Both the position numbers and the translations under genes were made by a program. The notes beneath the pieces are model-generated. The model was not told the DNA's origin, made no database searches, and saw nothing but the letters and a program-made list of their open reading frames with translations. A stretch of 64,000 bases of DNA from Modestobacter sp. Leaf380 (GTDB lineage: Bacteria; Actinomycetota; Actinomycetes; Mycobacteriales; Geodermatophilaceae). The stretch covers positions 187,249 through 251,248 of the forward strand of contig NZ_LMQC01000021.1 in assembly GCF_001424485.1 (NCBI RefSeq), given 5' to 3'. Position 1 is the first letter of the stretch, and each line of letters starts with the position of its first letter. Positions 36,200-44,401 of the stretch are shown piece by piece.

Positions 36200-37057
36200 A
36201 TGGCCACGTTCACCACCACCGACGGCGTCGAGATCGACTTCCGGGACTCTGGTGCCACGGCCAGCGGGCGCACCCTGGTGCTGTTGCACGGCTGGTCGCA
36301 GTCGAGGGCCACCTGGGACCGCGCCGTCCCGGCGCTGGCCGCGCAGCACCGCGTCGTCAGCTACGACCACCGCGGCCACGGCCGCTCCGGCAAGCCCGAC
36401 CACGGTGCCCGGGTCGCCCGGCTGGCCGCCGACCTCGCCGAGCTCGTCGCGCACCTGGGCATCGGCTCCTACGACCTGGTCGGGCACTCGATGGGTGCCT
36501 CGGTGGCCTGGAGCCACATCGACAACCAGGGCACCGGCGCGCTGGACTCCCTGGTGGTCGTCGACCAGCCCAGCGCGTGCGTCGTGCTGCCCTGGATGAC
36601 GCCGGAGGAGGGCGCCGCAGCCGGCGCGATCCTGGACTTCCCGAGCACCGAGGGGTTCGTCGGTGCGGTCGGGGCGCCCGATGCGACCGAGACCCGCCGC
36701 GCGTTCCTGGTCTCGATGCTGTCCGACGTGCTGCCCGAGGACGACCTGGCGTTCCTGTTCGGGGAGAACCTGCAGATGCCCGGCCCGTGGGGCGCCCGGC
36801 TGCTGCTGGACCACGCCATGCAGGACTGGCGGGACGTGCTGCCGCGCATCGACGTCCCCACGCTGGTGGTGGCCGGGGAGGTCAGCCACGTCGCGCCGGC
36901 GTCCCAGCAGTGGACCGCCGAGCACGTCCCCGGCGCACGGTTGCGGACCTTCGGCGCCGACGAGGGCGGCTCGCACTTCCCGTTCTACGAGGGCCCGGCG
37001 CACTTCACCCGTGTGCTGTTGGACTTCATCGCCGGCACCCCCGGCCCCCGTGGCTGA
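36200..37057 (+). CDS. Alpha/beta hydrolase
   Basis: A 285-residue hydrolase. The HG oxyanion region is LVLLHGWSQSRATWD, the nucleophile elbow is GHSMGAS (near 96-102), and the distal acid and His lie near VVAGEVSHVAP and EGGSHFPFYEGP. This architecture is shared by esterases, haloperoxidase-like enzymes and C-C bond hydrolases. A good AGGAGG precedes the ATG. It overlaps the following SDR gene by 8 bp, so the two form an operon and may act in sequence on the same small molecule. Confidence 0.85.
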   Translation: MATFTTTDGVEIDFRDSGATASGRTLVLLHGWSQSRATWDRAVPALAAQHRVVSYDHRGHGRSGKPDHGARVARLAADLAELVAHLGIGSYDLVGHSMGASVAWSHIDNQGTGALDSLVVVDQPSACVVLPWMTPEEGAAAGAILDFPSTEGFVGAVGAPDATETRRAFLVSMLSDVLPEDDLAFLFGENLQMPGPWGARLLLDHAMQDWRDVLPRIDVPTLVVAGEVSHVAPASQQWTAEHVPGARLRTFGADEGGSHFPFYEGPAHFTRVLLDFIAGTPGPRG

Positions 37058-37853
37058 CGGGCGGCTGGCCGGCAAGGTCGCGATCGTCTTCGGCGGTGGG
37101 CTGAACACCGGCGGCCCGGACGGCGTCACCAGCATCGGGGCAGCCACCGCCACCACGTTCGCCCGGCACGGTGCCCGGGTCGTCGTCGTCGACCGGGACG
37201 TCGCGGCCGCCGGACGCACGGTGGACGTCGTCCGTGCCGAGGGCGGGGAGGCACTGGCACTGGTCGCCGACGTGACCGACGGCGAGCAGGTGCAGGACGC
37301 GGTCGCCGCGGCGATCGACGAGCACGGCCGGCTGGACGTCGTGCAGAACACGGTGGGCGCGACCCGGCTGGGCGGGGTCGACGAGCTGACCCTGGCCGAC
37401 TGGCAGCGGACGCTGGCGCTGAACCTGGACAGCGTCTTCCTCACCGCGCAGGCCACGCTGCCGCACCTGCTGGTGCGCGGCGGGTCGATGGTCAACGTGT
37501 CCTCGACGGCGTCGATCCGCTGGACCGGCTACCCCTACCCGGCCTACGCCGCGGCCAAGGCGGGGGTCAACCAGCTGACCCGCTCGCTGGCCCTGCAGCA
37601 CGCCGCGCGCGGGGTGCGGGTGAACGCGGTGCTGGCCGGGCTGATCGACACCCCGCTCGTCTACCAACAGCTCGCCGGGGACGCGGCGCCCGACCGGGTC
37701 CGGGCCGAGCGGGACGCGCAGAGCCCGACCGGCCGGATGGGCTCCGCCCAGGACGTCGCGGACGCCGCGTTGTTCCTGGCCTCGGACGAGTCGCGGTACG
37801 TCAACGGGGTGCTGCTGCCCGTCGACGGCGGGCTGGCGGCCCGGGTGCTCTAG
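37050..37853 (+). CDS. SDR family oxidoreductase
   Basis: A 267-residue classical short-chain dehydrogenase. The cofactor loop is VAIVFGGGLNTGGPDGVTSIG (Gly-rich, longer than usual), with Asp in VVDRD favouring NAD. The catalytic Ser is in NVSSTASIRW and Tyr-Lys in YPAYAAAKAG. The end VNGVLLPVDGGLAAR is the usual FabG-like C-terminus. It starts at GTG 37050 inside the hydrolase gene. The stop overlaps the convergent VOC stop by 4 bp (CTAG). Confidence 0.87.
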   Translation: MADGRLAGKVAIVFGGGLNTGGPDGVTSIGAATATTFARHGARVVVVDRDVAAAGRTVDVVRAEGGEALALVADVTDGEQVQDAVAAAIDEHGRLDVVQNTVGATRLGGVDELTLADWQRTLALNLDSVFLTAQATLPHLLVRGGSMVNVSSTASIRWTGYPYPAYAAAKAGVNQLTRSLALQHAARGVRVNAVLAGLIDTPLVYQQLAGDAAPDRVRAERDAQSPTGRMGSAQDVADAALFLASDESRYVNGVLLPVDGGLAARVL

Positions 37854-38236
37854 CGCTGGTCCCGCCGCAGCGGGTGGTCGGCAGGCACCTCGACGAGCAC
37901 GACGGGGACGCCGTCGGGGTCGGCCACCCAGCACTCGACCAGCCCCCACGGCTCGCGCACCGGGCCGCGGGTGACCGGGACGCCGAGCGCAGCCAGCCGG
38001 TCGTGCTCGGCGTGCACGTCGCGGACCTGCAGCCACAGGCTCATCCCGGCCGGTGCGGTGTCCCCGCGGCCGGACACCTCGAGCAGCCCGCCGCCCCCCA
38101 GGAAGTACACGACGCCCCGGTGCTCGGGTGGCCCGAACTCCCGGTGCACGGCCAGCCCCAGCGTGCCGGCGTAGAAGGCGTGGCTGGCATCGGGGTCGGT
38201 GGGCCGCAGGAGCAGCCTGCTGCTGAGGACGTCCAT
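37850..38236 (-). CDS. VOC (glyoxalase/bleomycin-resistance) family protein
   Basis: A 128-residue protein with two beta-alpha-beta-beta-beta modules. Segments such as RLLLRPTDPDASHAFYAGTLG and ECWVADPDGVPVVLVEVP are typical; the Glu/His positions for metal are partly present (HRGVVYFLG, EVPAD). The function (isomerase, dioxygenase or drug binding) cannot be told. The ATG at 38236 has CATCAT six bases upstream on its strand, shared with the divergent gene's -10 box. Confidence 0.85.
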   Translation of the reverse strand: MDVLSSRLLLRPTDPDASHAFYAGTLGLAVHREFGPPEHRGVVYFLGGGGLLEVSGRGDTAPAGMSLWLQVRDVHAEHDRLAALGVPVTRGPVREPWGLVECWVADPDGVPVVLVEVPADHPLRRDQR

Positions 38237-38253
38237 CGGTCGATGATGGACCC
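38237..38253. promoter_or_regulatory. Bidirectional leaderless promoter with shared -10 element
   Basis: Only 17 bp separate the divergent start codons at 38236 (minus) and 38254 (plus). Rightward the -10 is GATGAT (38242-38247) and leftward it is CATCAT (38243-38248 read on the minus strand). Each is followed by exactly six bases and then ATG or GTG. The two hexamers are the same near-symmetrical patch, so one melted region could fire both ways, with start sites 18 bp apart. Confidence 0.7.
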
Positions 38254-38862
38254 GTGATCGACCCCGAGCTGCTCGCCGCCGCCTCCTGGACCACCGCACC
38301 GGCCGCCGTCGAACACGTCGACGGCACGCTGCGGGTCACCGCCGTCGAGGGCAGCGACGCCTGGCGGCACACCTCCTACGGCTTCGTGCACGACGACGCG
38401 CACGGCCTGCTCGCCCCCTTCGGCGCCCGGGACGCCCTCGAGGTGTCCTTCGACGTCGCCTACGGCCGGCAGTTCGACCAGGCCGGGCTGCTGCTGCGCG
38501 CCGGCGCGCAGGAGTGGGTGAAGGCCGGGGTCGAGGTCTCCGACGGCGTGCCGCAGGTCGGCGCCGTCGTCACGCACGGCACGTCGGACTGGTCGGTGGC
38601 CCCGGTGCCCGACTGGGCCGGCCGCCGGGTGACGGTCCGCGCCAGCCGGGACGGCGACGCGGTGACCGTGCGGGCGCGGGTGGACGACGAGCCGTACCGG
38701 CTGGTCCGGGTCGCACAGGTCGACCCGGCCCTCGAGCTGCGCGCCGGGCCCTACTGCTGCGCCCCGACCCGGGCCGGGCTGACCGTCGTCTTCACCGGCT
38801 GGCGGCGGACCACCCCGGACGCCGCCCTGCACGACGAGGGGGCCGGGACGACCGGTGGATGA
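38254..38862 (+). CDS. DUF1349 family protein
   Basis: A 202-residue predicted jelly-roll (concanavalin-A-like) protein of the DUF1349/YesU type. Seen segments are FVHDDAHGLLAPFGARDALEVSFDVAYGRQFDQAGLLLRAG (in pieces), QEWVKAGVEVSDG and GAVVTHGTSDWSVAPVPDW, which are diagnostic. Members may bind carbohydrates; no enzyme activity is known for most. No signal peptide is visible, so it is cytoplasmic. The stop overlaps the GGDEF-EAL gene start by 8 bp, suggesting coupled expression. Confidence 0.82.
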   Translation: MIDPELLAAASWTTAPAAVEHVDGTLRVTAVEGSDAWRHTSYGFVHDDAHGLLAPFGARDALEVSFDVAYGRQFDQAGLLLRAGAQEWVKAGVEVSDGVPQVGAVVTHGTSDWSVAPVPDWAGRRVTVRASRDGDAVTVRARVDDEPYRLVRVAQVDPALELRAGPYCCAPTRAGLTVVFTGWRRTTPDAALHDEGAGTTGG

Positions 38863-40723
38863 CCCGCCGGTGAACACCTCGCGACGTGGGCCCGGGGACC
38901 TCGCCCGCCCGGGTGAGGGAGCGGCACCGGCCCTGGGGCGGGGGTCGGTCGCCGTCGACACCAGGGACGTGATCGACGTGCTCGGCCTGGACCGAGGCCA
39001 CCTGACCGCCCTCCACGACGCTGACGCCGGGCTCCCCGGCCTGGCCGCGCTGGCCCGCCCCGTCCCGGTGCTGGCGGCCGACACGACCATGGAGCAGGTC
39101 GACCGGGTCTTCGCCCGGCACCCGGAGGTGCCCTGCGTCGCGGTCGCCCACCCCACCGTCCCGGCCCTGCGCGGCCTGCTGGAACGCACCCGGTTCGACG
39201 CCCTGATGAGCGGCCCCTTCGGCTACGGCCGGTCGCTGCACGCCCGCCGCGAGCTCCTGGACACCGCCCAGTGGGACGCCCTGCTCCTCACCCCGGGCAC
39301 CGGCGTCGTCGAGGCCGCCTCCCGCGCCATCACCCGCTCGCCCGGCTTCGTCCACGACCCGGTGCTGGTCGCCACCGAGTCGGGCACCGCCGCAGTGGCC
39401 ATGCCGGCGCTGCTGGCCGCCCTGGCCCGGGCACTCGCCGAGCGGGCACTGACCGACCCGCTCACCGGGCTGGCCAACCGGGCCGCCTTCTTCGGCCGGG
39501 TCGAGGAGTCCTGCCGGCGCAGCGCCACCCAGCCCGGGCACCAGAGCGCCGTCGTCTTCTTCGACCTCGACGGGTTCAAGGCGGTCAACGACACCTGGGG
39601 CCACGAGACCGGCGACGAGCTGCTCGTGGCGGTGGCCGCCGAGCTGCGCCGGGTCGCCCGCCCCACGGACCTGGCGGCGAGGCTCGGTGGCGACGAGTTC
39701 GCCGTCTGCCTGGACATCGACGGCGGAGGGACGGCGACGGGCACCGCTGCCGCCATCGCCGGCCGGCTGCACGCCGCGGTGTCCCGGGTCGGCCGGGCCA
39801 CGCCGGGCGGTGTCCGGGCCTCGGCCGGCGTGGCCGTCTGCGCCCCGGGCGCGGCCATCGACGCCGGCGACCTCGTCCGCGCCGCCGACCTGGCGATGTA
39901 CACGACCAAGCGGGCCGGTGGCGACGCCGCGTCCGAGCCCGTCCTGGTCCACGCCGCCGCCGACGTCGACCCGCTGCAGAACTCCACCATCGGTGCCGCC
40001 GCAGCAGCCGGCGAGCTCGTCCTGGACTACCAGCCCATCGTGGAGATGACCACCGGCCGGGTGGTCAGCCTGGAGGCGCTCGTGCGCTGGCGGCACCCGC
40101 GGCTGGGGCTGCTGGCGCCGGGGGCCTTCCTGCCCGCGGTCGACCGCCGGGGCCAGCTGCCCGACCTCGACGACTGGGTGCTGCGCACCGCGTGCCGGGA
40201 GTTCGCCACCTGGTCCACCGACGGGCCCTTCCTGAACGTCAACGTCAGCCCGGCGACCCTGCTGGCCCCCGGGTTCCTGGACCAGGTGCTGGCCGCGGCC
40301 GGCGCGGGCGGCCTGCCGCCGGAGCGGCTGCGGATCGAGGTGCCCGAGCACCTCCTGGTCGACCAGCTGGACGCCGTCGCCGACACCCTGTCAGCGCTGC
40401 GCCGCGCCGGGGTCGCACTCACCCTGGACGACGTCGGGGCCGGGGACACCTCCCTGCGGCACCTGCGCGACGTCGACACCGACGGGATCAAGATCGACCG
40501 GTCCTACGTCGCCGGCGCCGTGGACGACGTCAAGGACCGGGCGCTCGTGCAGCTGCTGGTGGCCTTCGCCGACCGGACCGGCCTGGCGGTGACCGCGGAG
40601 GGCGTCGAGACCGTGGAGCAGCGCGACCTGTTGACCTCGATGGGCTGCCGCTACGGACAGGGCTGGCTGTTCGGCCGCCCCGGCCCGCTGCCGGCGCCCT
40701 CCCCACGACCGACGCGGGACTGA
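38855..40723 (+). CDS. GGDEF-EAL bifunctional cyclic-di-GMP protein
   Basis: A 622-residue soluble protein. A CBS-like N-terminal region (about 60-190) is followed by a GGDEF domain with the LGGDEF active loop intact and DPLTGLANRAAF before it, and an EAL domain beginning LVLDYQPIVEM with SLEALVRWRHP. EAL catalytic residues NVNVSP, EVPEH, DD, KIDRS and AEGVET are present, though the usual DDFGTG loop reads DDVGAG. It may both make and break c-di-GMP, with the N-terminal part as sensor. No TM helices are seen. Confidence 0.9.
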   Translation: MDDPPVNTSRRGPGDLARPGEGAAPALGRGSVAVDTRDVIDVLGLDRGHLTALHDADAGLPGLAALARPVPVLAADTTMEQVDRVFARHPEVPCVAVAHPTVPALRGLLERTRFDALMSGPFGYGRSLHARRELLDTAQWDALLLTPGTGVVEAASRAITRSPGFVHDPVLVATESGTAAVAMPALLAALARALAERALTDPLTGLANRAAFFGRVEESCRRSATQPGHQSAVVFFDLDGFKAVNDTWGHETGDELLVAVAAELRRVARPTDLAARLGGDEFAVCLDIDGGGTATGTAAAIAGRLHAAVSRVGRATPGGVRASAGVAVCAPGAAIDAGDLVRAADLAMYTTKRAGGDAASEPVLVHAAADVDPLQNSTIGAAAAAGELVLDYQPIVEMTTGRVVSLEALVRWRHPRLGLLAPGAFLPAVDRRGQLPDLDDWVLRTACREFATWSTDGPFLNVNVSPATLLAPGFLDQVLAAAGAGGLPPERLRIEVPEHLLVDQLDAVADTLSALRRAGVALTLDDVGAGDTSLRHLRDVDTDGIKIDRSYVAGAVDDVKDRALVQLLVAFADRTGLAVTAEGVETVEQRDLLTSMGCRYGQGWLFGRPGPLPAPSPRPTRD

Positions 40724-40728
40724 ACCGG

Positions 40729-41208
40729 TCACCCTGCGGGGCACCGGCCCGAGTGCACCAGCTGCGTCGTCCAGAGGCCCGGCAGGACCTCGCGGTGACC
40801 CAGCTCGACGAAGCCCGTCCGCGTGTACAGCGCCCGGGCGGGCGCGTTGGCCCGCCCGGTCGACACCGTGGTCGGTCGTCCCGCGGCCCGGTCGAGGACG
40901 GCGGCCAGCAGCGCCGTCCCCACCCCGCGACGGTGGGCCGAGGGGGCGACCACCAGCCGGTCGACGTCGAGGCCCTCCGGCGCGGCCGTCCAGGCCACCG
41001 CGCCCACGAGCCCGTCCGGACCGGTGGCGGCCAGCCACTGCAGGGGTGCCGCACGCAGCTCCGCGAGCGTCTCGTGCAACGGCGGGATGCGGTCGTCACC
41101 GATCAGCGCGGCCTCCACCCGGTAGGCCTCGCGCTGCAGCTGCTGGAGCCGGAAGGCGAGGTCGTCGTCCCGACCGGGGACGACGGACGTGATCCACGGG
41201 GTCGTCAC
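40729..41208 (-). CDS. GNAT family N-acetyltransferase
   Basis: A 159-residue GNAT. The acetyl-CoA pyrophosphate loop is VVAPSAHRRGVGTALLAAVLD (R/QxxGxG/A), followed by NAPARALYTRTGFVELGHRE, the usual last strand and helix. The substrate is unknown. GTG 41208 has GAGGAT (41215-41220 on the minus strand) six bases upstream and no Shine-Dalgarno, so it is likely leaderless. It is convergent with the GGDEF-EAL gene, 5 bp apart. Confidence 0.87.
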   Translation of the reverse strand: MTTPWITSVVPGRDDDLAFRLQQLQREAYRVEAALIGDDRIPPLHETLAELRAAPLQWLAATGPDGLVGAVAWTAAPEGLDVDRLVVAPSAHRRGVGTALLAAVLDRAAGRPTTVSTGRANAPARALYTRTGFVELGHREVLPGLWTTQLVHSGRCPAG

Positions 41209-41410
41209 CCGCCCATCCTCGCCGTCGCGGTGACCCGGGCCACGGGCGCGGGGACGCCTGGGACTGGAGGGGTGACGGGCCGGTCCGACGCGCTCGCCTA
41301 CCGGCTCCGGCCCACTCCCCATGTCACCCTCGGTGCCGAGAGACCACCAGCCGGTCACGACCCGACCGCGACCCGACCGTCCAGGTCACGACCCGAGCCG
41401 GAGTGCCCCT

Positions 41411-42937
41411 GTGCCACGCGACGACGTCCCCGGGACGCAGCTGCCCCCGCGGCTGGACCCCCGGGCCGGCCGCCCCCGCCGCGACCCCGAGCAGACCGCC
41501 GGCCGCTCCGCCGGCTCGGCCCGCCGGGTGGCGACCGCCGTGCGGCTGCTGGCCGGGGTGATGGCCGTGGTCGTCATGGGCGGCAGCGGCTGGGGCTGGT
41601 ACCTGGCCCGGGTGGCCGAGGCCAGCATCACCCGCACCGACGCGATCCCCACCGACGGCAACGTCGACGCCTCGGGCACCGGGCACGCCGGTCAGGAGAT
41701 GAACCTGCTGCTGGTGGGCCGCGACTCCCGCGCCGGTCTGACCCCCGAGCAGGTCGCCGAGTTCAGCACCGGCGACCCCTCGGGTCTGCTGAACACCGAC
41801 ACGATGATCCTGGTGCACATCCCGGCCGACGGGTCCGCGGCGTCCTTCGTCTCCATCCCCCGCGACCTGTACGTGCCCATCCCCGGGCACGGGTCGAACA
41901 AGCTGAACTCGGCCTTCGGGTTCGGCTACAACGACACCGACGGCGACGAGGCCGCGAAGAACTCCGCCGGCGCGCAGCTGCTCATCCAGACGATCAGCCA
42001 GACGACCGGCGTCCAGATCGACCACTACGCCGAGGTCAACCTGCTCGGCTTCATCAACCTGACCACCATCGTCGGCGGGGTCGAGGTCAACCTCTGCGAA
42101 CCCTCGCAGGACGACATGTCCGGCGCCGACTTCGAGGCCGGACCGCAGACGATCAGCGGCGCCGCCGCGCTGGCCTTCGTCCGGCAGCGGCACCACATCG
42201 GGGTCAACAGCACCGACCTGGACCGGCAGGTGCGCCAGCAGGCGTTCATCGCCGGGCTGCTGCGCAACGTGCTGTCCTCGGACCTGCTGCTCAACCCGGT
42301 CAAGCAGCGTGAGGTCATCGAGCAGGTCGGCACCAGCGTCGCCGTCGACCAGGGTCTGGACCTCTTCCAGCTCGCCGGCCAGATGCAGTCGGTCCGCCCC
42401 GGCAACATCACCTTCCAGACCATCCCCGGCATCACCGACGCCACCGTCGACGGCGCCTCGGTCCTGCAGGCGGTCGACGACGACGCGCTGCGCGACTTCT
42501 TCGCCGGCCTGGGGACGCCGACCACCCCGGCCGCGCCCACCGTCGTCCCCACCGACGACGCCCCGGCACCCGCGGAGGTCGACGTCACGGTGCTCAACGG
42601 GTCGGGCGTGTCCGGTGCCGCGGCGTCGGCCGCCGAGGAGCTCGGCGCCGCCGGCTTCCCGGCCACCGTGGGTGGCAACGCCCCCGAGTCCAGCGACACC
42701 ACCACCGTCCTGCACCGCAGCGGTGAGGAGGCCCAGGCCGCCGTGCTGGCCGCCCAGGTCCCCGGTGCCGCCGTCGTCGCCGACGACACGCTCGCCCCCG
42801 GCGCCGGCGTCCAGCTGGTCCTCGGCTCGGACTTCAACGGGATCGGCCAGCCCGTCACCGTGGAGGAGGCCGCCCCCACCGACGGCACCTACGCCTCCGT
42901 CGAGCGCACCGCGGAGGACACCAGCTGCATCGCCTGA
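41411..42937 (+). CDS. LytR-CpsA-Psr (LCP) family cell-wall ligase with LytR_C domain
   Basis: A 508-residue type II membrane protein. A Pro/Arg-rich cytoplasmic tail precedes one TM helix (about 42-63, LLAGVMAVVVMGG). The LCP domain follows, with NLLLVGRDSR, NTDTMILVHIP, VSIPRDLYVPIP and the Arg-rich FVRQRHH motif, and then a C-terminal LytR_C domain (DVTVLNGSGVSGAAAS). LCP enzymes attach arabinogalactan, teichoic acids or capsule to peptidoglycan from lipid carriers. GTG 41411 is chosen for its GGAG seven bases upstream; an ATG at 41321 would add 30 residues. Confidence 0.9.
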   Translation: MPRDDVPGTQLPPRLDPRAGRPRRDPEQTAGRSAGSARRVATAVRLLAGVMAVVVMGGSGWGWYLARVAEASITRTDAIPTDGNVDASGTGHAGQEMNLLLVGRDSRAGLTPEQVAEFSTGDPSGLLNTDTMILVHIPADGSAASFVSIPRDLYVPIPGHGSNKLNSAFGFGYNDTDGDEAAKNSAGAQLLIQTISQTTGVQIDHYAEVNLLGFINLTTIVGGVEVNLCEPSQDDMSGADFEAGPQTISGAAALAFVRQRHHIGVNSTDLDRQVRQQAFIAGLLRNVLSSDLLLNPVKQREVIEQVGTSVAVDQGLDLFQLAGQMQSVRPGNITFQTIPGITDATVDGASVLQAVDDDALRDFFAGLGTPTTPAAPTVVPTDDAPAPAEVDVTVLNGSGVSGAAASAAEELGAAGFPATVGGNAPESSDTTTVLHRSGEEAQAAVLAAQVPGAAVVADDTLAPGAGVQLVLGSDFNGIGQPVTVEEAAPTDGTYASVERTAEDTSCIA

Positions 42938-42945
42938 CGCCCGCC

Positions 42946-43003
42946 ATCAGGGCGTGCCCGGTACGCAGTACTGGCCAGGAGTGCGCATCAGACACGCCCT
43001 GAT
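42946..43003. terminator. Large inverted repeat between LCP gene and small membrane protein gene
   Basis: Outer arms ATCAGGGCGTG (42946-42956) and CACGCCCTGAT (42993-43003) are perfectly complementary. The inner bases around 42963-42988 pair partly, so the whole forms a long imperfect cruciform. It sits between two convergent stops and probably ends both transcripts. The inner part is richer in A/T than the surroundings. Confidence 0.6.
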
Positions 43004-43013
43004 AGGCGCCCGG

Positions 43014-43229
43014 TCAGGTCTCGACGCGCAACGCGCGGTCGTCGACGCCCACCAGCTGCTCGACCGCGTTCCCCTGCCCGGGGTCGTCTCCGCTGTCGGG
43101 GTCGTTCGGGGCGCACTGGCTGACCCCGAGCAGCACCGAGAAGACGATGACGATCGCGATGACGATGGCGCCCAGCACGTAGGTGCGGCCCACCTTGCGG
43201 GGCACCCGGCCCCGCTGCTCCTCGCTCAC
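43014..43229 (-). CDS. Small single-pass membrane protein
   Basis: A 71-residue protein with a basic N-terminus and one strongly hydrophobic helix, YVLGAIVIAIVIVFSVLLGV (about 17-36), then an acidic Asp/Gly-rich tail. The function is unknown. GTG 43229 overlaps the alcohol dehydrogenase stop as GTGA, so it is translated with that gene and could anchor or accompany it. Confidence 0.7.
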   Translation of the reverse strand: MSEEQRGRVPRKVGRTYVLGAIVIAIVIVFSVLLGVSQCAPNDPDSGDDPGQGNAVEQLVGVDDRALRVET

Positions 43230-44401
43230 GAGCCCGGCTCGAAGACGGTCCGGACGCAGCCGTCCACCTTGTCCTTGAAGATGCGGTACCCCTCCGCTGC
43301 CTGGGACAGCGGCATGGTGTGGGTGGCCAGGTGCTCGGTGGTCAGCTCGCCGCGCTCCATGTGGCCGAGGATCTCGGGTACGTAGCGCTGCCCGTGCTGC
43401 TGCGCGCCGCGCAGCGTGAGCCCCTTGTTCATGACGGCGCCCAGCGGGAACTTGTCGACCATCCCGGCGAAGACGCCGAGCACGAAGACGCTGCCCCCCT
43501 TGCGGCAGGCCCGTACCGCCTCACGGACGGCGACCGGCCGGTCGGTCTGCAACCGCAGCTGCTGCTTGACCTGGTCGTACACGCCGGTCACGCCGGTGCC
43601 GTGCGCCTCCATGCCCACGGCCTCGATGCACACGTCGGGCCCGCGGCCCCCGGTGCGCTCGCGCAGCTCGGCGACGACGTCGGTGGTGCTGTAGTCGACC
43701 GCCTCGGCCCCGACGTGCTGGCGGACCTGGGCCAGCCGCTCGGGCAGCCGGTCGATGACCACGACCTGCTCGGCACCCAGCAGCATCGCGGCGCGGGCGG
43801 CCATCTGGCCCACCGCGCCGGCCCCCCACACGGCGACGACGTCCCCGGGCTTCGTGCCGCCCAGGTGCGCACCGGTCCAGCCGGTGGTCACCGAGTCCGA
43901 GGCGAACAGCGCCCGGGTGTCCGACACCCCGTCGGGGACGAGGAAGCACCCGACGTCGGCGTAGGGCACCCGCATGTACTCGGCGTGGCTGCCGGCGTAG
44001 CCGCCCATCGCGTGGGAGTAGCCGAAGCAGCCGCCGGGGCTCTGGCCCCACAGTCCCTCGGTGATGCCCGGGTCGGGGTTGCCGTTGTCGCACAGGGAGT
44101 ACAGCTCCTGCCGGCAGTACCAGCAGTTGCCGCACGCCACGAAGGACGGGACGACGACCCGGTCCCCCACCGCCACCTTCCGCACCCCGGACCCGACCTC
44201 GACGACCTCGCCGGTGAACTCGTGGCCGAGGACGTCGCCGGTGCGCATCGCCGGGATGTAGCCACCGATCAGGTGCAGGTCCGACCCGCAGGTGACCGTC
44301 TTGCTGATCTTGAGGATGACGTCGTGGGAGTTGAGCAGCTGGGGCTCGGGCACGTCCTCGACGGCGACCTCGTTGACCCCGGCCCACACGGCGGCCTTCA
44401 C
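43226..44401 (-). CDS. Zinc-dependent alcohol dehydrogenase (glutathione-independent formaldehyde dehydrogenase-like)
   Basis: A 391-residue medium-chain dehydrogenase. Catalytic zinc ligands C38 and GHE (H60, E61) and the structural zinc cysteines C90, C93, C96 and C104 are present. The Rossmann motif is VWGAGAVGQMAAR with VIDR for NAD. Long insertions such as NPDPGITEGLWGQSPGGCFGY resemble the formaldehyde-dismutase/Fdh-type group. It probably oxidises an alcohol or aldehyde. GAAGGAGG precedes GTG 44401, and the start overlaps the preceding interrupted gene as GTGA. Confidence 0.9.
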   Translation of the reverse strand: MKAAVWAGVNEVAVEDVPEPQLLNSHDVILKISKTVTCGSDLHLIGGYIPAMRTGDVLGHEFTGEVVEVGSGVRKVAVGDRVVVPSFVACGNCWYCRQELYSLCDNGNPDPGITEGLWGQSPGGCFGYSHAMGGYAGSHAEYMRVPYADVGCFLVPDGVSDTRALFASDSVTTGWTGAHLGGTKPGDVVAVWGAGAVGQMAARAAMLLGAEQVVVIDRLPERLAQVRQHVGAEAVDYSTTDVVAELRERTGGRGPDVCIEAVGMEAHGTGVTGVYDQVKQQLRLQTDRPVAVREAVRACRKGGSVFVLGVFAGMVDKFPLGAVMNKGLTLRGAQQHGQRYVPEILGHMERGELTTEHLATHTMPLSQAAEGYRIFKDKVDGCVRTVFEPGS

